Source: Mucilaginibacter sp. KACC 22773
Lineage (GTDB): Bacteria; Bacteroidota; Bacteroidia; Sphingobacteriales; Sphingobacteriaceae
Assembly (NCBI RefSeq): GCF_028736215.1
Contig: NZ_CP117883.1
Span: 2,852,001 to 2,916,000, forward strand
DNA length: 64,000 nucleotides
Reading direction: 5' to 3'
Shown: piece after piece, positions 9,208-19,800 of the stretch
Position numbering within the stretch: the first letter of the stretch is position 1
Layout of the letters: every line of letters begins with the position of its first letter
Position numbers and translations under genes: made by a program
Notes under the pieces: model-generated
Told to the model about the DNA's origin: nothing
Seen by the model: the letters and a program-made list of their open reading frames with translations, nothing else
Database searches by the model: none

Positions 9208-12200
9208 AGTAAGTTCCTGAACAAAGTACCAAAACGACCTTTTTCTATTATCACGATATGCATGATCACACTACCAAACAGGCGAACCTGTTAAACAGCG
9301 AGTTTTTTATAAGCCTTGTACACCGGCTATCCAGGCGGCTACATCTAAAGGTTGAAGCGTTGCTTCGGCTGTTTTTAGTCATGGGAATTATATTTACCGT
9401 TAATCAGGCATACGGGCAAAAAGGTACGGTGAGCCCTAATGTGGTTCAGCCGACGGACCCACCCGGTGCCCCGGGCCCGATATCGGGCCCGATCCAGCTG
9501 CAGAGCGGTGCATCGTCGATTACGGCAACGTATACGACGACCTCAGCATCGGGGGCGACAGGCTATTCCTGGGTAGCGACGGACGATAACGTGATGATGT
9601 CGTCGTCAGGCTTAACGGGAACATTGACAGTACCGGCGAACTATGCCGGTAGTTTTACGATCAACTGTTACGCTTATAACTCTGTAGGGCAGACAGGTTC
9701 TACTTACCCGCTGGGTGTTATTGTTTACAGCCCGACGGTATCAGGCACAATTAGTCCTTCCAGCCAGGCAGCTAATTACAACAGCGCACCATCGACAGCG
9801 CTGACGGCAACAGCCGCAACAGGCAGCAACGGCAGTTTCACTTACCAGTGGCAAAGCTCCCCGGATAACAGTAACTGGTCAGTAGTGTCCGGCGCAACAT
9901 CGTTGAGTTATTCGCCGCCGGCTTTGACGTCGACAACCTATTACAGGATCGTGTCGACCGGTTTCGGTTCATCGGCAACGAGCGGTTCGGTTATTGTCAC
10001 TGTATACCCTCAGCTAACGGCCGGAACGATCAGCCCGGCGACGCAGGCGATTAACTACAATACACCAGCAAGCTTAACGGGGGGAGCAGCAACGGGCGGT
10101 AACGGTACTTATGCTTACCAGTGGCAAAGCTCACCGGACAATACGACGTTTACGAATATCAGCGGCGCAACAGGTACGGGTTATACGAGCGGTAACCTGA
10201 CGGCAACGAAATATTACCGCAGGACGGTAACGAGTAATGGCCAACCGTTAAACAGCAACTCTGTGACGGTAACGGTGTACCCTCAGCTTGTAGCCGGAAC
10301 GATCAGCCCGGCGACGCAGGCGATTAACTACAATACACCCGCAAGCTTAACAGGGGGAGCAGCAACGGGCGGCAACGGTACTTATGCTTACCAATGGCAA
10401 AGTTCACCGGACAATACGACATTTACGAATATCAGCGGCGCGACGGGTGTCAGCTATACGAGTGGTAGCCTGACGGCAACAACCTACTACCGCAGGACGG
10501 TAACGAGCAACGGCCAGCCGTTAAACAGCAACTCTGTGACGGTGACGGTATACCCTCAGCTTGTAGCCGGAACGATCAGCCCGGCGACGCAGGCGATTAA
10601 CTACAATACACCAGCAAGCTTAACAGGGGGAGCAGCAACGGGTGGTAACGGTACTTATGCTTACCAGTGGCAAAGTTCACCGGACAATACGACGTTTACG
10701 AATATCAGCGGCGCAACAGGTGTCAGCTATACGAGCGGCAGCCTGACTACAACGACGTATTACCGCAGGACGGTAACGAGTAATGGCCAACCGTTAAACA
10801 GCAACTCTGTGACGGTAACGGTGTACCCTCAGCTTGTAGCCGGAACGATCAGCCCGGCGACGCAGGCGATTAACTACAATACACCCGCAAGCTTAACAGG
10901 GGGAGCAGCAACGGGCGGCAACGGTACTTATGCTTACCAATGGCAAAGTTCACCGGACAATACGACATTTACGAATATCAGCGGCGCGACGGGTGTCAGC
11001 TATACGAGTGGCAGCCTGACGGCAACAACCTACTACCGCAGAACTGTAACAAGCAACGGCCAGCCGTTAAACAGCAACTCTGTGACGGTAACGGTGTACC
11101 CGCAGCTAACGGCGGGAACGATCAGCCCGGCGACACAGTCGATCAGCTATAACGCAACAGCAACGCTAACTGGCATAGCAGCAACGGGCGGCAACGGTAC
11201 TTATGCTTACCAGTGGCAGAGTTCCCCGGACAATACGACGTTTACGAATATCAGCGGCGCAACAGGTACGGGTTATACGAGCGGTACCCTGACGGCAACG
11301 AAATATTACCGCAGGGCGGTAACGAGCAACGGTGTGACGGTGAACAGTGCGTCAGCGACGGTGATGGTTAACCCGCAGTTAAGCGCAGTAATTTCGCCGG
11401 CCAGCCAGATGGTCATTCCGAATGCTGCAGCAGGCGTATTAACCTGTACGCCGTCTGGTGGAAATGGTACGTTCACGTACCAGTGGCAGATCTCGGCGGA
11501 TAATATAACTTTTATCAATATCAATACGGCAACAGGCAGCAGCTACAATCCCGACGTACTTGTTTCGACCAAATACTTTCGGGTTTCGGTAACCAGCAAT
11601 GGTGCAACAGTGAATAGTAATGTAGCTACGGTGACGATAACGGAATGTGTGGCGCTGGGATCAAGCCCGAGCGCAGATAAGAATTATATCACCATGTCTG
11701 TTCCCCGGACACAAATGCAGACATTCGGTACAGGTTACAGTACCTGCGATGTCAACCAAATTATCCAATACTTTGACGGGCTGGGCAGGCCGCTGCAAAC
11801 GGTACAGGTCAAGGCAAGCCCCTCGAACAGGGATATCGTGGTGCCTAATGTCTACGATCCGTTTGGGCGGGAGGCGGCAAAATACCTTCCATATGTGGCA
11901 ACAGCGGCAAATAGTAACGGCAGTTACAAGAGCACTGCAATTGCGGACCAGGCCTCGTTTTACAATACGCCGGGCGGTGGTACCTGGAATGCGCCTGGCG
12001 TAACCCAGATTCCGGTAAGCGGGAGTATCACGCCGTCCTTTGCACAAACTGCGTTCGAGGCTTCGCCACTGAACCGGGTAACAGAACAAGGGTCTGCTGG
12101 TGCAGCCTGGCAGCCGACAGATGGCATATCAGGCCACACGTCAAAGATAGTATACACGGCAAATGACCTGGTAGCTTTCCCTGCAACGACCAGCGGGGAT

Positions 12201-14266
12201 GACGGCAGCCGTAAAGCTGCCTATTATACGGTCAGCAGTACCGGGGCACTTACACGGGGTACGCCTGCATTTTATGATGCCGGAACATTGTTTGTAACGA
12301 TCAGCAAAGATGAGAACTGGCAGAGTACCAACGGTTGCTTCGGCACGGTAGAGGAATACAAGGATAAGACAGGCCATGTGGTATTGAAGCGTACCTATAA
12401 CCTGAAAACGGTGAATGCGGTGACGTCAGCAGAAATGCTGTCGACGTATTATGTATACGATGACCTGGGTAACCTGGCCTTCGTGCTTCCGCCGCTGGCT
12501 GGCGGAGACATGTTAAGCGGCGTACCTGCGGCCGGTGTGCTGAACAACCTTTGTTACCAGTATAAGTACGATCAGCGGAACAGGATGATCCAGAAGAAGA
12601 TACCGGGCAAAGGCTGGGAATACATGGTTTACAACAGGCTTGACCAGGTGGTGCTGAGCCAGGACGCGGTGCAGCGGACAAGCAACCAGTGGACGGTGAT
12701 GAAGTATGACGGCCTTGGCCGGGTGATCATAACAGGTTTGTGGACGGATGTATCCGCATATCCGCAAGCTACGTTGCAGGCTAATATCTACGGTGCATCC
12801 CAATGGGATGTGAGGAACACCGCTGATGCAACGACCGGTTATACGATCAGCAGTTATCCATCCATCACCACTTACCTGGGCATCAATTATTACGATGATT
12901 ACACCTTTAGTAATATTACAGGTTTGCCCCCGGCCTTTACCACGGCCCCGGCAGGGGCGATAGCGCTGCCCAAAGGTTCAGTAACCGCCATTAAGCAATA
13001 CGTTTTAGGGGCCACTTACGGCCTTTGGTCGGTAACCTATTATGATAGCTTCGGTAGGGTACTGCAAACATACAAGCAGCACAACCTTGGCGGGGGTAGC
13101 CCGAATACGGGTAATTATGATGTGGTGACTAATCATTATGATTTTACGAACGCATTAACATCAAGTACACGGAAGCACTATACCACGGCGGGGCTGGCGG
13201 TCACCATAACCAATACGTATGTATATGATCACCTGGGCCGTAAAAAGCAAACCTATGAGCAGATCAACAGTGAAGCTAATGTCCTGTTGTCGCAGCAGGC
13301 CTATAACGAACTTGGCCAGCTGTGGACGAAAAAGCAGGGCAGCGAAGACCTCGGCGGCTACTTTTTGCAAAAGACCGGTTACGCTTATAACGAGCGGGGC
13401 TGGCTGAGCAAGATCAACGACCCTGCGACCGCGCCGACAGCACAGTCGATGTTCGCGATGCAGCTGGGCTATAACAGCGGCTCATCGCCGCAGTACAACG
13501 GCAATATATCCAGCCAGCAATGGTACACTTATCAGCAACCCTCATCACAAACATTCAGTTATACCTACGATGCCATGAACCGGGTGATCTCGGGAGTATC
13601 AGGGCCGATGTCGGAAAGCGGTATCAGCTATGACCAGGGGGGGAATATCCAGGCATTAAAACGTGATGCCAATACAGCCTACGGTTATACCTATATTGCA
13701 GGGACTAACCAGCTGCAATCCGTAAGCGGGCTGACCAGCGTGAACTATGCCTATGATCCTAACAGCGGTAATGTGACAACAGATGGCCGCACCGGGGCGA
13801 CGCTCACTTATAACCTGCTGAACCTGCCTTCTACCGTAGTTAAAACAGGTACCGGGGCTTTCAATATCGCCTATACCTATGATGCGGCAGGGGACAAGCT
13901 CCGAAAGGTAAGCGGAACAACGACGACGGATTACATATCGGGCATCCAGTATGATAACCTGAGCGGGACGCACGGACTCGATTTTATCCAGACGGAAGAG
14001 GGGCGGGCCTCGAAACGGACGGACGGCACCTACCGTTATGAATATGACCTGGCCGACCATTTGGGCAATACCCGCGTGACGTTCTACAAGGACCCAGTTA
14101 CGCTGAAAGCAGTGTTATTGCAGGCGGATGATTACTATCCGTTCGGCATGCGTTCTGCTGCAGGAACTCCGGGAACGAATCATTATCTTTACAATAAAAA
14201 GGAATTGCAGGACGAGACAGGTCAGTACGATTATGGTGCAAGGTTCTATGATCCGGCTATTGCTAG
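8404..14266 (+). repeat. Large direct repeat, copy 1 (5863 bp)
   Basis: This segment recurs at 19450-25039. Offsets are constant (11046 bp) up to the Ig-like repeats and 10773 bp after them, a change of exactly 273 bp, which is one Ig-repeat unit. The translated shared segments and even the shadow frames appear identical between the copies. The repeat starts inside the 3' part of the first RHS gene, covers the intergenic gap and nearly all of the giant RHS gene, and ends two codons after RFYDPAIA, where the variable tip begins. Confidence 0.93.
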
Positions 14267-15146
14267 ATGGACAACGATGGATGCCTTAACTGAGAAATAT
14301 TACCCATTATCGCCTTATAACTATGTCACAAATTCCCCCATTAAAATTACCGATCCTGATGGTAATGATTGGTTTAGGGGTAGTGATGGAGGGATAATTT
14401 GGAACAATTCCAAAGATAAAGCCTTTACTCAAGACAATATGATCTACTCCAACATCGGAAGTACGTTAACTATTACAACAACAAGCTATATTAATACTCC
14501 AAATGATTTACCATTACCTGAAGAGGTATCTGGAGCTGCGGCCGGCGATAAGTTAACAACGAGTATTTCAATAACAGGGAATTACAAAGAAGACGGCAGC
14601 TTCTCAAACTTCACGGTCGATTATAGGAGAACGGTCGGGGCGACTTTTAATGCGCCCGGCCTCGACGGTGTTAATACGCCCGGACAATTAAATACTCAAC
14701 AAGGATCAGGATATTTGGCCGGGTCATCTAGCGGCGAATATTCCCTGATGATATTCGCTCACGTTACAACCCCTCCCATCGAAACAGCAGGATTAAAGGT
14801 AATTGGCAAAAATGTGGACGTGAATCAGGAATTTGTAATATCATTTGGCCAGAAAAGAAACTTAAATATCGATCTTATGCACGGGACTTATCCTTCGGTG
14901 AGTATGAATGTAGCAGGAGTAAATTGGTATCGCTATCAACAGGATTCTTTTATTCGAAGTCATGCGACAAGGTTTTGGTCTGTCACTTCATTGCAGTCTT
15001 CTAATCCGAGTCTTCAACCTTTTCTTATCAGGATGGCTCAAAGAGAAATGCGGGCAATTGATGATTATCAAAGGATAAATGAACGATATAAGGAAACCAA
15101 TAAAATAGGTAATACACCAGGTTCTGTTATTTTAAATGATAAATGA
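9258..15146 (+). CDS. Giant RHS repeat protein with Ig-like repeats and variable C-terminal tip, copy 1
   Basis: A 1962-aa exported protein. Order of parts: N-terminal extension with a hydrophobic export segment (LLRLFLVMGIIF, residues about 36-50, ending in QAYGQ), Ig-like/PKD-like region with seven units of about 91 aa (residues 159-796), a DUF6443 module (from about 802; motif YFDGLGRPLQTV), many YD/RHS repeats, and the RHS core motif YYPFGM...YDYGARFYDPAIARW near 1625-1672. After residue 1670 comes a unique, AT-richer 292-aa tip that I do not recognise. In polymorphic RHS systems this position holds a toxin; here that is inference. The tip has no visible HEXXH or nuclease motif. Its stop overlaps the start of a lipoprotein gene (ATGA), pointing to a tip/partner pair. 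Copy 2 has one Ig unit fewer and a different tip. Confidence 0.88.
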   Translation: MHDHTTKQANLLNSEFFISLVHRLSRRLHLKVEALLRLFLVMGIIFTVNQAYGQKGTVSPNVVQPTDPPGAPGPISGPIQLQSGASSITATYTTTSASGATGYSWVATDDNVMMSSSGLTGTLTVPANYAGSFTINCYAYNSVGQTGSTYPLGVIVYSPTVSGTISPSSQAANYNSAPSTALTATAATGSNGSFTYQWQSSPDNSNWSVVSGATSLSYSPPALTSTTYYRIVSTGFGSSATSGSVIVTVYPQLTAGTISPATQAINYNTPASLTGGAATGGNGTYAYQWQSSPDNTTFTNISGATGTGYTSGNLTATKYYRRTVTSNGQPLNSNSVTVTVYPQLVAGTISPATQAINYNTPASLTGGAATGGNGTYAYQWQSSPDNTTFTNISGATGVSYTSGSLTATTYYRRTVTSNGQPLNSNSVTVTVYPQLVAGTISPATQAINYNTPASLTGGAATGGNGTYAYQWQSSPDNTTFTNISGATGVSYTSGSLTTTTYYRRTVTSNGQPLNSNSVTVTVYPQLVAGTISPATQAINYNTPASLTGGAATGGNGTYAYQWQSSPDNTTFTNISGATGVSYTSGSLTATTYYRRTVTSNGQPLNSNSVTVTVYPQLTAGTISPATQSISYNATATLTGIAATGGNGTYAYQWQSSPDNTTFTNISGATGTGYTSGTLTATKYYRRAVTSNGVTVNSASATVMVNPQLSAVISPASQMVIPNAAAGVLTCTPSGGNGTFTYQWQISADNITFININTATGSSYNPDVLVSTKYFRVSVTSNGATVNSNVATVTITECVALGSSPSADKNYITMSVPRTQMQTFGTGYSTCDVNQIIQYFDGLGRPLQTVQVKASPSNRDIVVPNVYDPFGREAAKYLPYVATAANSNGSYKSTAIADQASFYNTPGGGTWNAPGVTQIPVSGSITPSFAQTAFEASPLNRVTEQGSAGAAWQPTDGISGHTSKIVYTANDLVAFPATTSGDDGSRKAAYYTVSSTGALTRGTPAFYDAGTLFVTISKDENWQSTNGCFGTVEEYKDKTGHVVLKRTYNLKTVNAVTSAEMLSTYYVYDDLGNLAFVLPPLAGGDMLSGVPAAGVLNNLCYQYKYDQRNRMIQKKIPGKGWEYMVYNRLDQVVLSQDAVQRTSNQWTVMKYDGLGRVIITGLWTDVSAYPQATLQANIYGASQWDVRNTADATTGYTISSYPSITTYLGINYYDDYTFSNITGLPPAFTTAPAGAIALPKGSVTAIKQYVLGATYGLWSVTYYDSFGRVLQTYKQHNLGGGSPNTGNYDVVTNHYDFTNALTSSTRKHYTTAGLAVTITNTYVYDHLGRKKQTYEQINSEANVLLSQQAYNELGQLWTKKQGSEDLGGYFLQKTGYAYNERGWLSKINDPATAPTAQSMFAMQLGYNSGSSPQYNGNISSQQWYTYQQPSSQTFSYTYDAMNRVISGVSGPMSESGISYDQGGNIQALKRDANTAYGYTYIAGTNQLQSVSGLTSVNYAYDPNSGNVTTDGRTGATLTYNLLNLPSTVVKTGTGAFNIAYTYDAAGDKLRKVSGTTTTDYISGIQYDNLSGTHGLDFIQTEEGRASKRTDGTYRYEYDLADHLGNTRVTFYKDPVTLKAVLLQADDYYPFGMRSAAGTPGTNHYLYNKKELQDETGQYDYGARFYDPAIARWTTMDALTEKYYPLSPYNYVTNSPIKITDPDGNDWFRGSDGGIIWNNSKDKAFTQDNMIYSNIGSTLTITTTSYINTPNDLPLPEEVSGAAAGDKLTTSISITGNYKEDGSFSNFTVDYRRTVGATFNAPGLDGVNTPGQLNTQQGSGYLAGSSSGEYSLMIFAHVTTPPIETAGLKVIGKNVDVNQEFVISFGQKRNLNIDLMHGTYPSVSMNVAGVNWYRYQQDSFIRSHATRFWSVTSLQSSNPSLQPFLIRMAQREMRAIDDYQRINERYKETNKIGNTPGSVILNDK
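9732..11645 (+). repeat. Tandem Ig-like repeats, seven units of about 273 bp
   Basis: Units begin at 9732, 10008, 10281, 10554, 10827, 11100 and 11373. Units 2 to 6 are spaced at exactly 273 bp and share the core NGTYAYQWQSSPDNTTF; units 2 to 5 are nearly identical, the first and last are more diverged. Each unit encodes one beta-sandwich-like domain ending in VTVTVYPQL. The near identity makes the array prone to unit loss, which the second copy shows. Confidence 0.92.
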
Positions 15147-15595
15147 TAATGAAAAAAATGACAATTGTGATCTTTTTGGCATTAGCCTATTTTAGTAATT
15201 GTAATTCTGTTTCAAGTGTTAAAACTGTGAACATTTTTATAGACTCCCATAAAAGTGGGTGGTATTTTATCAGATTAACAAAAGACTCTACATCGAAGAG
15301 TGATGGGATAGGAACTATTAAATTTAGTGACTCATCAAGGATGGGTTATATTCGTATTAAAGATATAAATAATACAAAATTTATTCCATACGATTATCAT
15401 GGGAACATATTGTCCGAGAGGCTAAAACTCACGGGAGTTATGACGGCTTCGCCCGATGGAGTTTTTTTTGAATTTTACAATCCTACAGAAGAAGAATTAA
15501 AAAATATAGATAAATGGGATGCTTCAAATGACCGAGCATTTAAAATTAGGACGAATGAAAAAATAGAATTTGATAAGCAGAGAAGAAAGTTTTGA
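15143..15595 (+). CDS. Small lipoprotein, candidate partner/immunity of RHS tip 1
   Basis: A 150-aa protein with a short charged N-terminus, a hydrophobic stretch (IVIFLALAYFSNC) and a cysteine that could be lipidated, although SNC is a relaxed lipobox. The rest is hydrophilic with no domain I recognise. The ATG at 15143 overlaps the RHS stop codon (ATGA); an ATG at 15149 is an alternative start. AT-rich composition matches the RHS tip before it and differs from the RHS core, so tip and lipoprotein were probably acquired together. By analogy with polymorphic toxin loci, the gene right after a variable tip often encodes immunity; this is inference from position and size only. The second RHS operon has a lipoprotein of similar size in the same place but with no obvious sequence similarity. 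Confidence 0.7.
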   Translation: MIMKKMTIVIFLALAYFSNCNSVSSVKTVNIFIDSHKSGWYFIRLTKDSTSKSDGIGTIKFSDSSRMGYIRIKDINNTKFIPYDYHGNILSERLKLTGVMTASPDGVFFEFYNPTEEELKNIDKWDASNDRAFKIRTNEKIEFDKQRRKF

Positions 15596-16481
15596 AAGGG
15601 CTTTCCTCAGTTCCTCGCACTTGAATGGAGAGTTGGCCTATGACTGAAGCATTTGAATATCAAGAATTTTGGTAAATAGCTTTTTGGGGAGAGATTGCAT
15701 CCGAATGAACTTTTTAAATCGAATCTAAATTAATTCAAAATAAACCGAGCTGTATCTGAAAATGAATTACATGAAGATGGTTGTCACTATACAGTTTCAT
15801 TGGTTACCCTATCGATAGTCAGCCTCTGATCGATATGGGGAGTTAGTTGAACGACACGATGGAAAGGATTTAAAAATTAACAAAATCCATTTTCTGAATA
15901 ATTAGGAAGTGACTTTTCAAATTTCGTTGGAGGTCGGTCATGTTTTGAAGATATAACAAGAGATGGCAAAATGCAACAAGGGGATGAAATATCAGTAGTT
16001 GGAGGAGTTGGTTATGGTTTCGATAAAGCAATAAATGAAGTAGAAAGGGTTGCGCCTCAATATGTTGCTACAGATGATAATCTGCATACAGGGACGGTCG
16101 AACCCGGTGTTACCGTTATTAATATATCAGGTATTAAAGACAACTGAAACATACGAGGTACGAGGTGCCGATATAGCGAATCTGTTCTTGAAAATTTACA
16201 AGCCGCGTTTACTTTGCGGGATACTAACTTGCTCAATGAAACATTGGTAAAAACGCTGCTCTGCTGCTGTTTTACGCTGTAAATTGTTTTGTGTCAGCGC
16301 GATGGGTCGGGTAACAAAAAAAAACAGGAACGGGCATTATATAAAACGCCGAGTGTATATAACCGAAAGTAATAAATGATAGTAGATTAATGTTTTGTTG
16401 CCGTGCAATAGTTTAATCAGCTAGGATGGCAACCTACCGGAAGCTAAATACAGGTGTATTGAAAAAAATATTATAAATGCA
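15596..16481. other. Decayed intergenic region after RHS operon 1
   Basis: About 890 bp without an intact gene. The plus strand carries stop-riddled coding-like sequence, the clearest part being 15902-16147 (listed separately). The distal part (16300-16480) is AT-rich and shows nothing further that I can name. It looks like debris of earlier tip or partner cassettes. Confidence 0.5.
15902..16147 (+). pseudogene. Stray C-terminal fragment, possible displaced RHS tip or partner
   Basis: An open frame of 81 codons bounded by a stop at 15899-15901 and TGA at 16145-16147, with no start codon before an internal Met. The product contains VGGRSCFEDI, GDEISVVGGVGYGFD and EPGVTVINISGI, a regular, protein-like sequence rather than a shadow frame. 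It sits between the first RHS operon and the second, where orphan tips accumulate in polymorphic toxin loci. No family recognised. Confidence 0.45.
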
Positions 16482-16533
16482 TTTGATTTTTCATTTTGAA
16501 ATGATACTTTTAAGGAACTTAAACAATCACAAC
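16482..16533 (+). promoter_or_regulatory. Predicted promoter and conserved leader start of RHS operon 2
   Basis: TTTG at 16482-16485, a 19-bp spacer, then TACTTTTA at 16505-16512: a good match to the Bacteroidota promoter TTTG-N19-TAnnTTTG. The 17-mer ACTTAAACAATCACAAC follows at 16517-16533, as in operon 1. The leader to the ATG at 16885 is about 370 nt and holds a 33-codon frame starting at 16537 (MKKNTAQTLS), which might be a leader peptide or chance. Confidence 0.6.
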
Positions 16534-16884
16534 AAAATGAAGAAAAATACCGCCCAAACACTGTCCTTTATAAAGTATCAAGCTTCTAATTTCAGAAAGT
16601 CAACGGTCGCCGACAACGTAATTATTCTTTTCCTTTAAGAGTTTTCAATTGTGCTGGTTTGATTTGTTGATTAAAAATTAGATTTCGAAAACGAACGATG
16701 TCTATTTTCAATCATTGCCACGCCCACAGCTTACCCACCTGTAATTAATTGCACAGGAATTGACTAATTAATAAGAACCAACAAAAGTAGCTCGAATTGA
16801 GATCCGGCTTCGGCGGAAGCATATTCACTTGGATCTGTCTAATTGAAATTAAATTTTAATAATAAAAAACCATATAACTCAAAA

Positions 16885-19800
16885 ATGAATTCAAAAGCAA
16901 ACTTCTGTCTTTTATTTCTATTTTTTTTTCTGTCTCGGTTTGAGGTAGCAAATGCTCAGCTTTCTTTTACAAATGTGATCCCCCCGCCCCCGGAAGCGGC
17001 GGCATTAGAAAAATTTATCGATCAGCCGGTAGACCTCTATAGGGGCATTCCTGAAATTAGTGTTCCCATATGGAATATTAAGCAACGGGATATTTCCTTG
17101 CCTATTTCATTAAACTATCATGCAGGCGGAATTAAGGTTGAAGAAACGCCTTCATGGGTTGGTGCAAGCTGGGCTCTAATGGCAGGAGGTCAAATAACAC
17201 GAACAGTAAAAGGATCTCCGGACGATGCGACCTCAGGATTCGCAAGCACGAACAATATCATACCCATTTGTCCCAATGATTATACCTATGATACCTATTA
17301 CAGTGCGGAAGGTGGCAGTCCCGATTGGGAACCTGATGTTTTTAGCTATTCATGTCCTGCCGGATCAGGAAAGTTTGTACTCGATCAAAGCGGGAACGTC
17401 CACCAGATGCCTCAAACCAATCTTAAAATTACAGTGAATAGGGTAAGTGGGCGATTCGACAATTGGACTATTACTGATCCACGTGGAGTTGTATACGAAT
17501 ATAAGATATTCGACCAGGCTTTCAGCTCATTGCCAAGTCCAGGGGGTAATTATTGTACCAGTTGGTATCTGACAGCTATCAAGTCCGCTACGGGCAATAC
17601 TGCGGATAATATAACATTAAGTTATCAATCTTACACAACCGAAAATCAGCAATTTATTTCTGAAACAGTAAGCGATGTGGTCAGCTGGAACTCCTTTTCA
17701 AATATAACCATCACACAAAGCCAGGCAATGAGACTTTCGCAAATTAACTTTTCAGGCGGATCGATCAGCTTCGTGCCTGGGGCCTTTAGGCACGATCTCA
17801 AAGGAAGTCAAATACTTAGTAGCATCCAAATAAAGGACACCAATAATAACCTAATTAAAGGATTTAATTTAAGCTATAACTATTTTGGAGATGGCAGCAT
17901 GGTCGAATTTAGTAGTCTGACACCAGCGACCGCAACAACTACTGCAAACACGACGCTTAGGCTGTCACTTAAAAGTATTCAGGAAGTTGACAATAGTAGC
18001 CAGGCTAAACCGCCATACCTGTTCACATATGAAAATGGTGTTTGGTTACCCGACAGACTGACTTCCAAAGCAATCGACCACTGGGGCTATTACAACGGGA
18101 AGAGTTCCAATACTACGCTTATTCCCCGGTATCAAAATGGATTTGTCAATGGAGTGCCGTCTTTTACGAATGGTGCTGACAGGAATCCTGATGAAAATTA
18201 TGCGAAGGCGGGTGTGCTTATCAAGATAACTTATCCAACGGGTGGATATACAAATTTTATTTACGAGGGTAACAGAATAAACATATCTTACAACCAACTG
18301 GACTTTACTCCCCAATATCTCAATTATGCAGCGGCAGTATCGCCGTGCAATGTATCACCGGAGGTCAACTTTAGCGTAAATAACTATTCGGCCAATGGTG
18401 TAACCTTCAAAATAAATTTCCAGGGTTACGCTCCTCCTGGCACGCCTCCAACCTGTTCGGGCAATGCCGTGCCTATTTCGGCATCAAATCCTCAAACCAA
18501 TTTATTCTTTAAAATATTTAAAACGACCGATCTTCAGAATCCTGTTTATTCTTCCTCAGGGCAGATAATTGTTGATGGTACAACCAAAAGCGGGTCTGAT
18601 AATGTTGGGTTGCCTAATGGCAATTATATCCTTCGTATCTGCAAGTACACATCAACCAGTCAGGCACTGGCGAGTGATGCAACCACAACAGGAAGTTACA
18701 GTTTTACCATGTCTGGTATTCAATATATGAACCCGGGATACAAATCGGCAGGTGGTATCAGGGTAAAGGAAACGATTATAAACGACCCCGTTGCCGGTAA
18801 TACCATTGATAAAAATTATGAATACCTGGATTCGTTTTCTAATTCTTCAGGTACGCTGAACACAATTCCAAAGTATGATTACCAGATGATTTATAATCAT
18901 GGCGCACCGGACATCGTAACCACAAGAACTGCTGTTTCAAGGATAGCAGGGGACGACGATGGCGTAGCTTATAGTAAGGTCACCGTATACAATGGCCAGA
19001 ACACTCAGACCCATGAATTAGGGACCGGAGGAAAAACTGAGTTTTTGTACTCGGTGCCGGTTGATTACATATCATCTTATGCGGCCGCTTCCGGTAGCCC
19101 CGTATATGGTTTGGGTTATCTTGATTTTTTAGGGGTCAATTCGAGTACGCCGAGTTGCTATAAGGATGACTACGTAAATAATACCATCCCGATCAATGAA
19201 TCTTCCGGAGTCAGTTTTCCGTTTGTGCCGACAGTTTCTCAATCGTGGAGACGTGGCTCCTTATTGCAACAACTTACCTACAGCAAGGTCAGTGGGAGTT
19301 ATATCTTGATAAGAAGCCTGACCAATGCTTACAAAGATGATTATTATGGAAGCAATTCGGCAATAAATCATAGTACTGACGTCCTAGGGGCCAGAGTCGC
19401 AACTTATAACAAAGACTCAAACTCCTCAACGGTCTGGAAGGGTATACAATATTACTATTATCCGTCCCGCTTGAACAAGTTAATTGAGACGGATGAAATC
19501 CAGTTTGACGCGAACGGGCTGAAGCCGGTAACGACGACAACGAGTTATGTTTACGGTAACTTAGAGCATCAGTTGGTAACACAAAAAACGATGTTAACCA
19601 GTTCGGGTGATAATTTTATTTCGGTATACAAATATCCCTCGGACTTTTCGTCGCAACAACCATATACGGACATGTACACCAGGCATATCTGGGGGCCTGT
19701 TGTAGAGCAGTTGAATTATAAAAACTCGTTATCCAATTTCCTGAACTCTGTCAAGACAGATTACGCGGCCTGGGGAACTGTTATTGCGCCCAACGTTGTC

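Noticed and set aside
9732..11645. Possible CRISPR-like array because of regular 273-bp spacing
   Set aside because: Units are coding in frame, far longer than CRISPR repeats, with no unique spacers.
11661..12089. 142-codon antisense frame inside both RHS genes
   Set aside because: It is a shadow of the GC-rich RHS coding sequence, identical in both copies only because the DNA is identical.
16050..16250. 66-codon frame in the debris after RHS operon 1
   Set aside because: It overlaps in another frame the more protein-like fragment at 15902-16147 and shows no motif.
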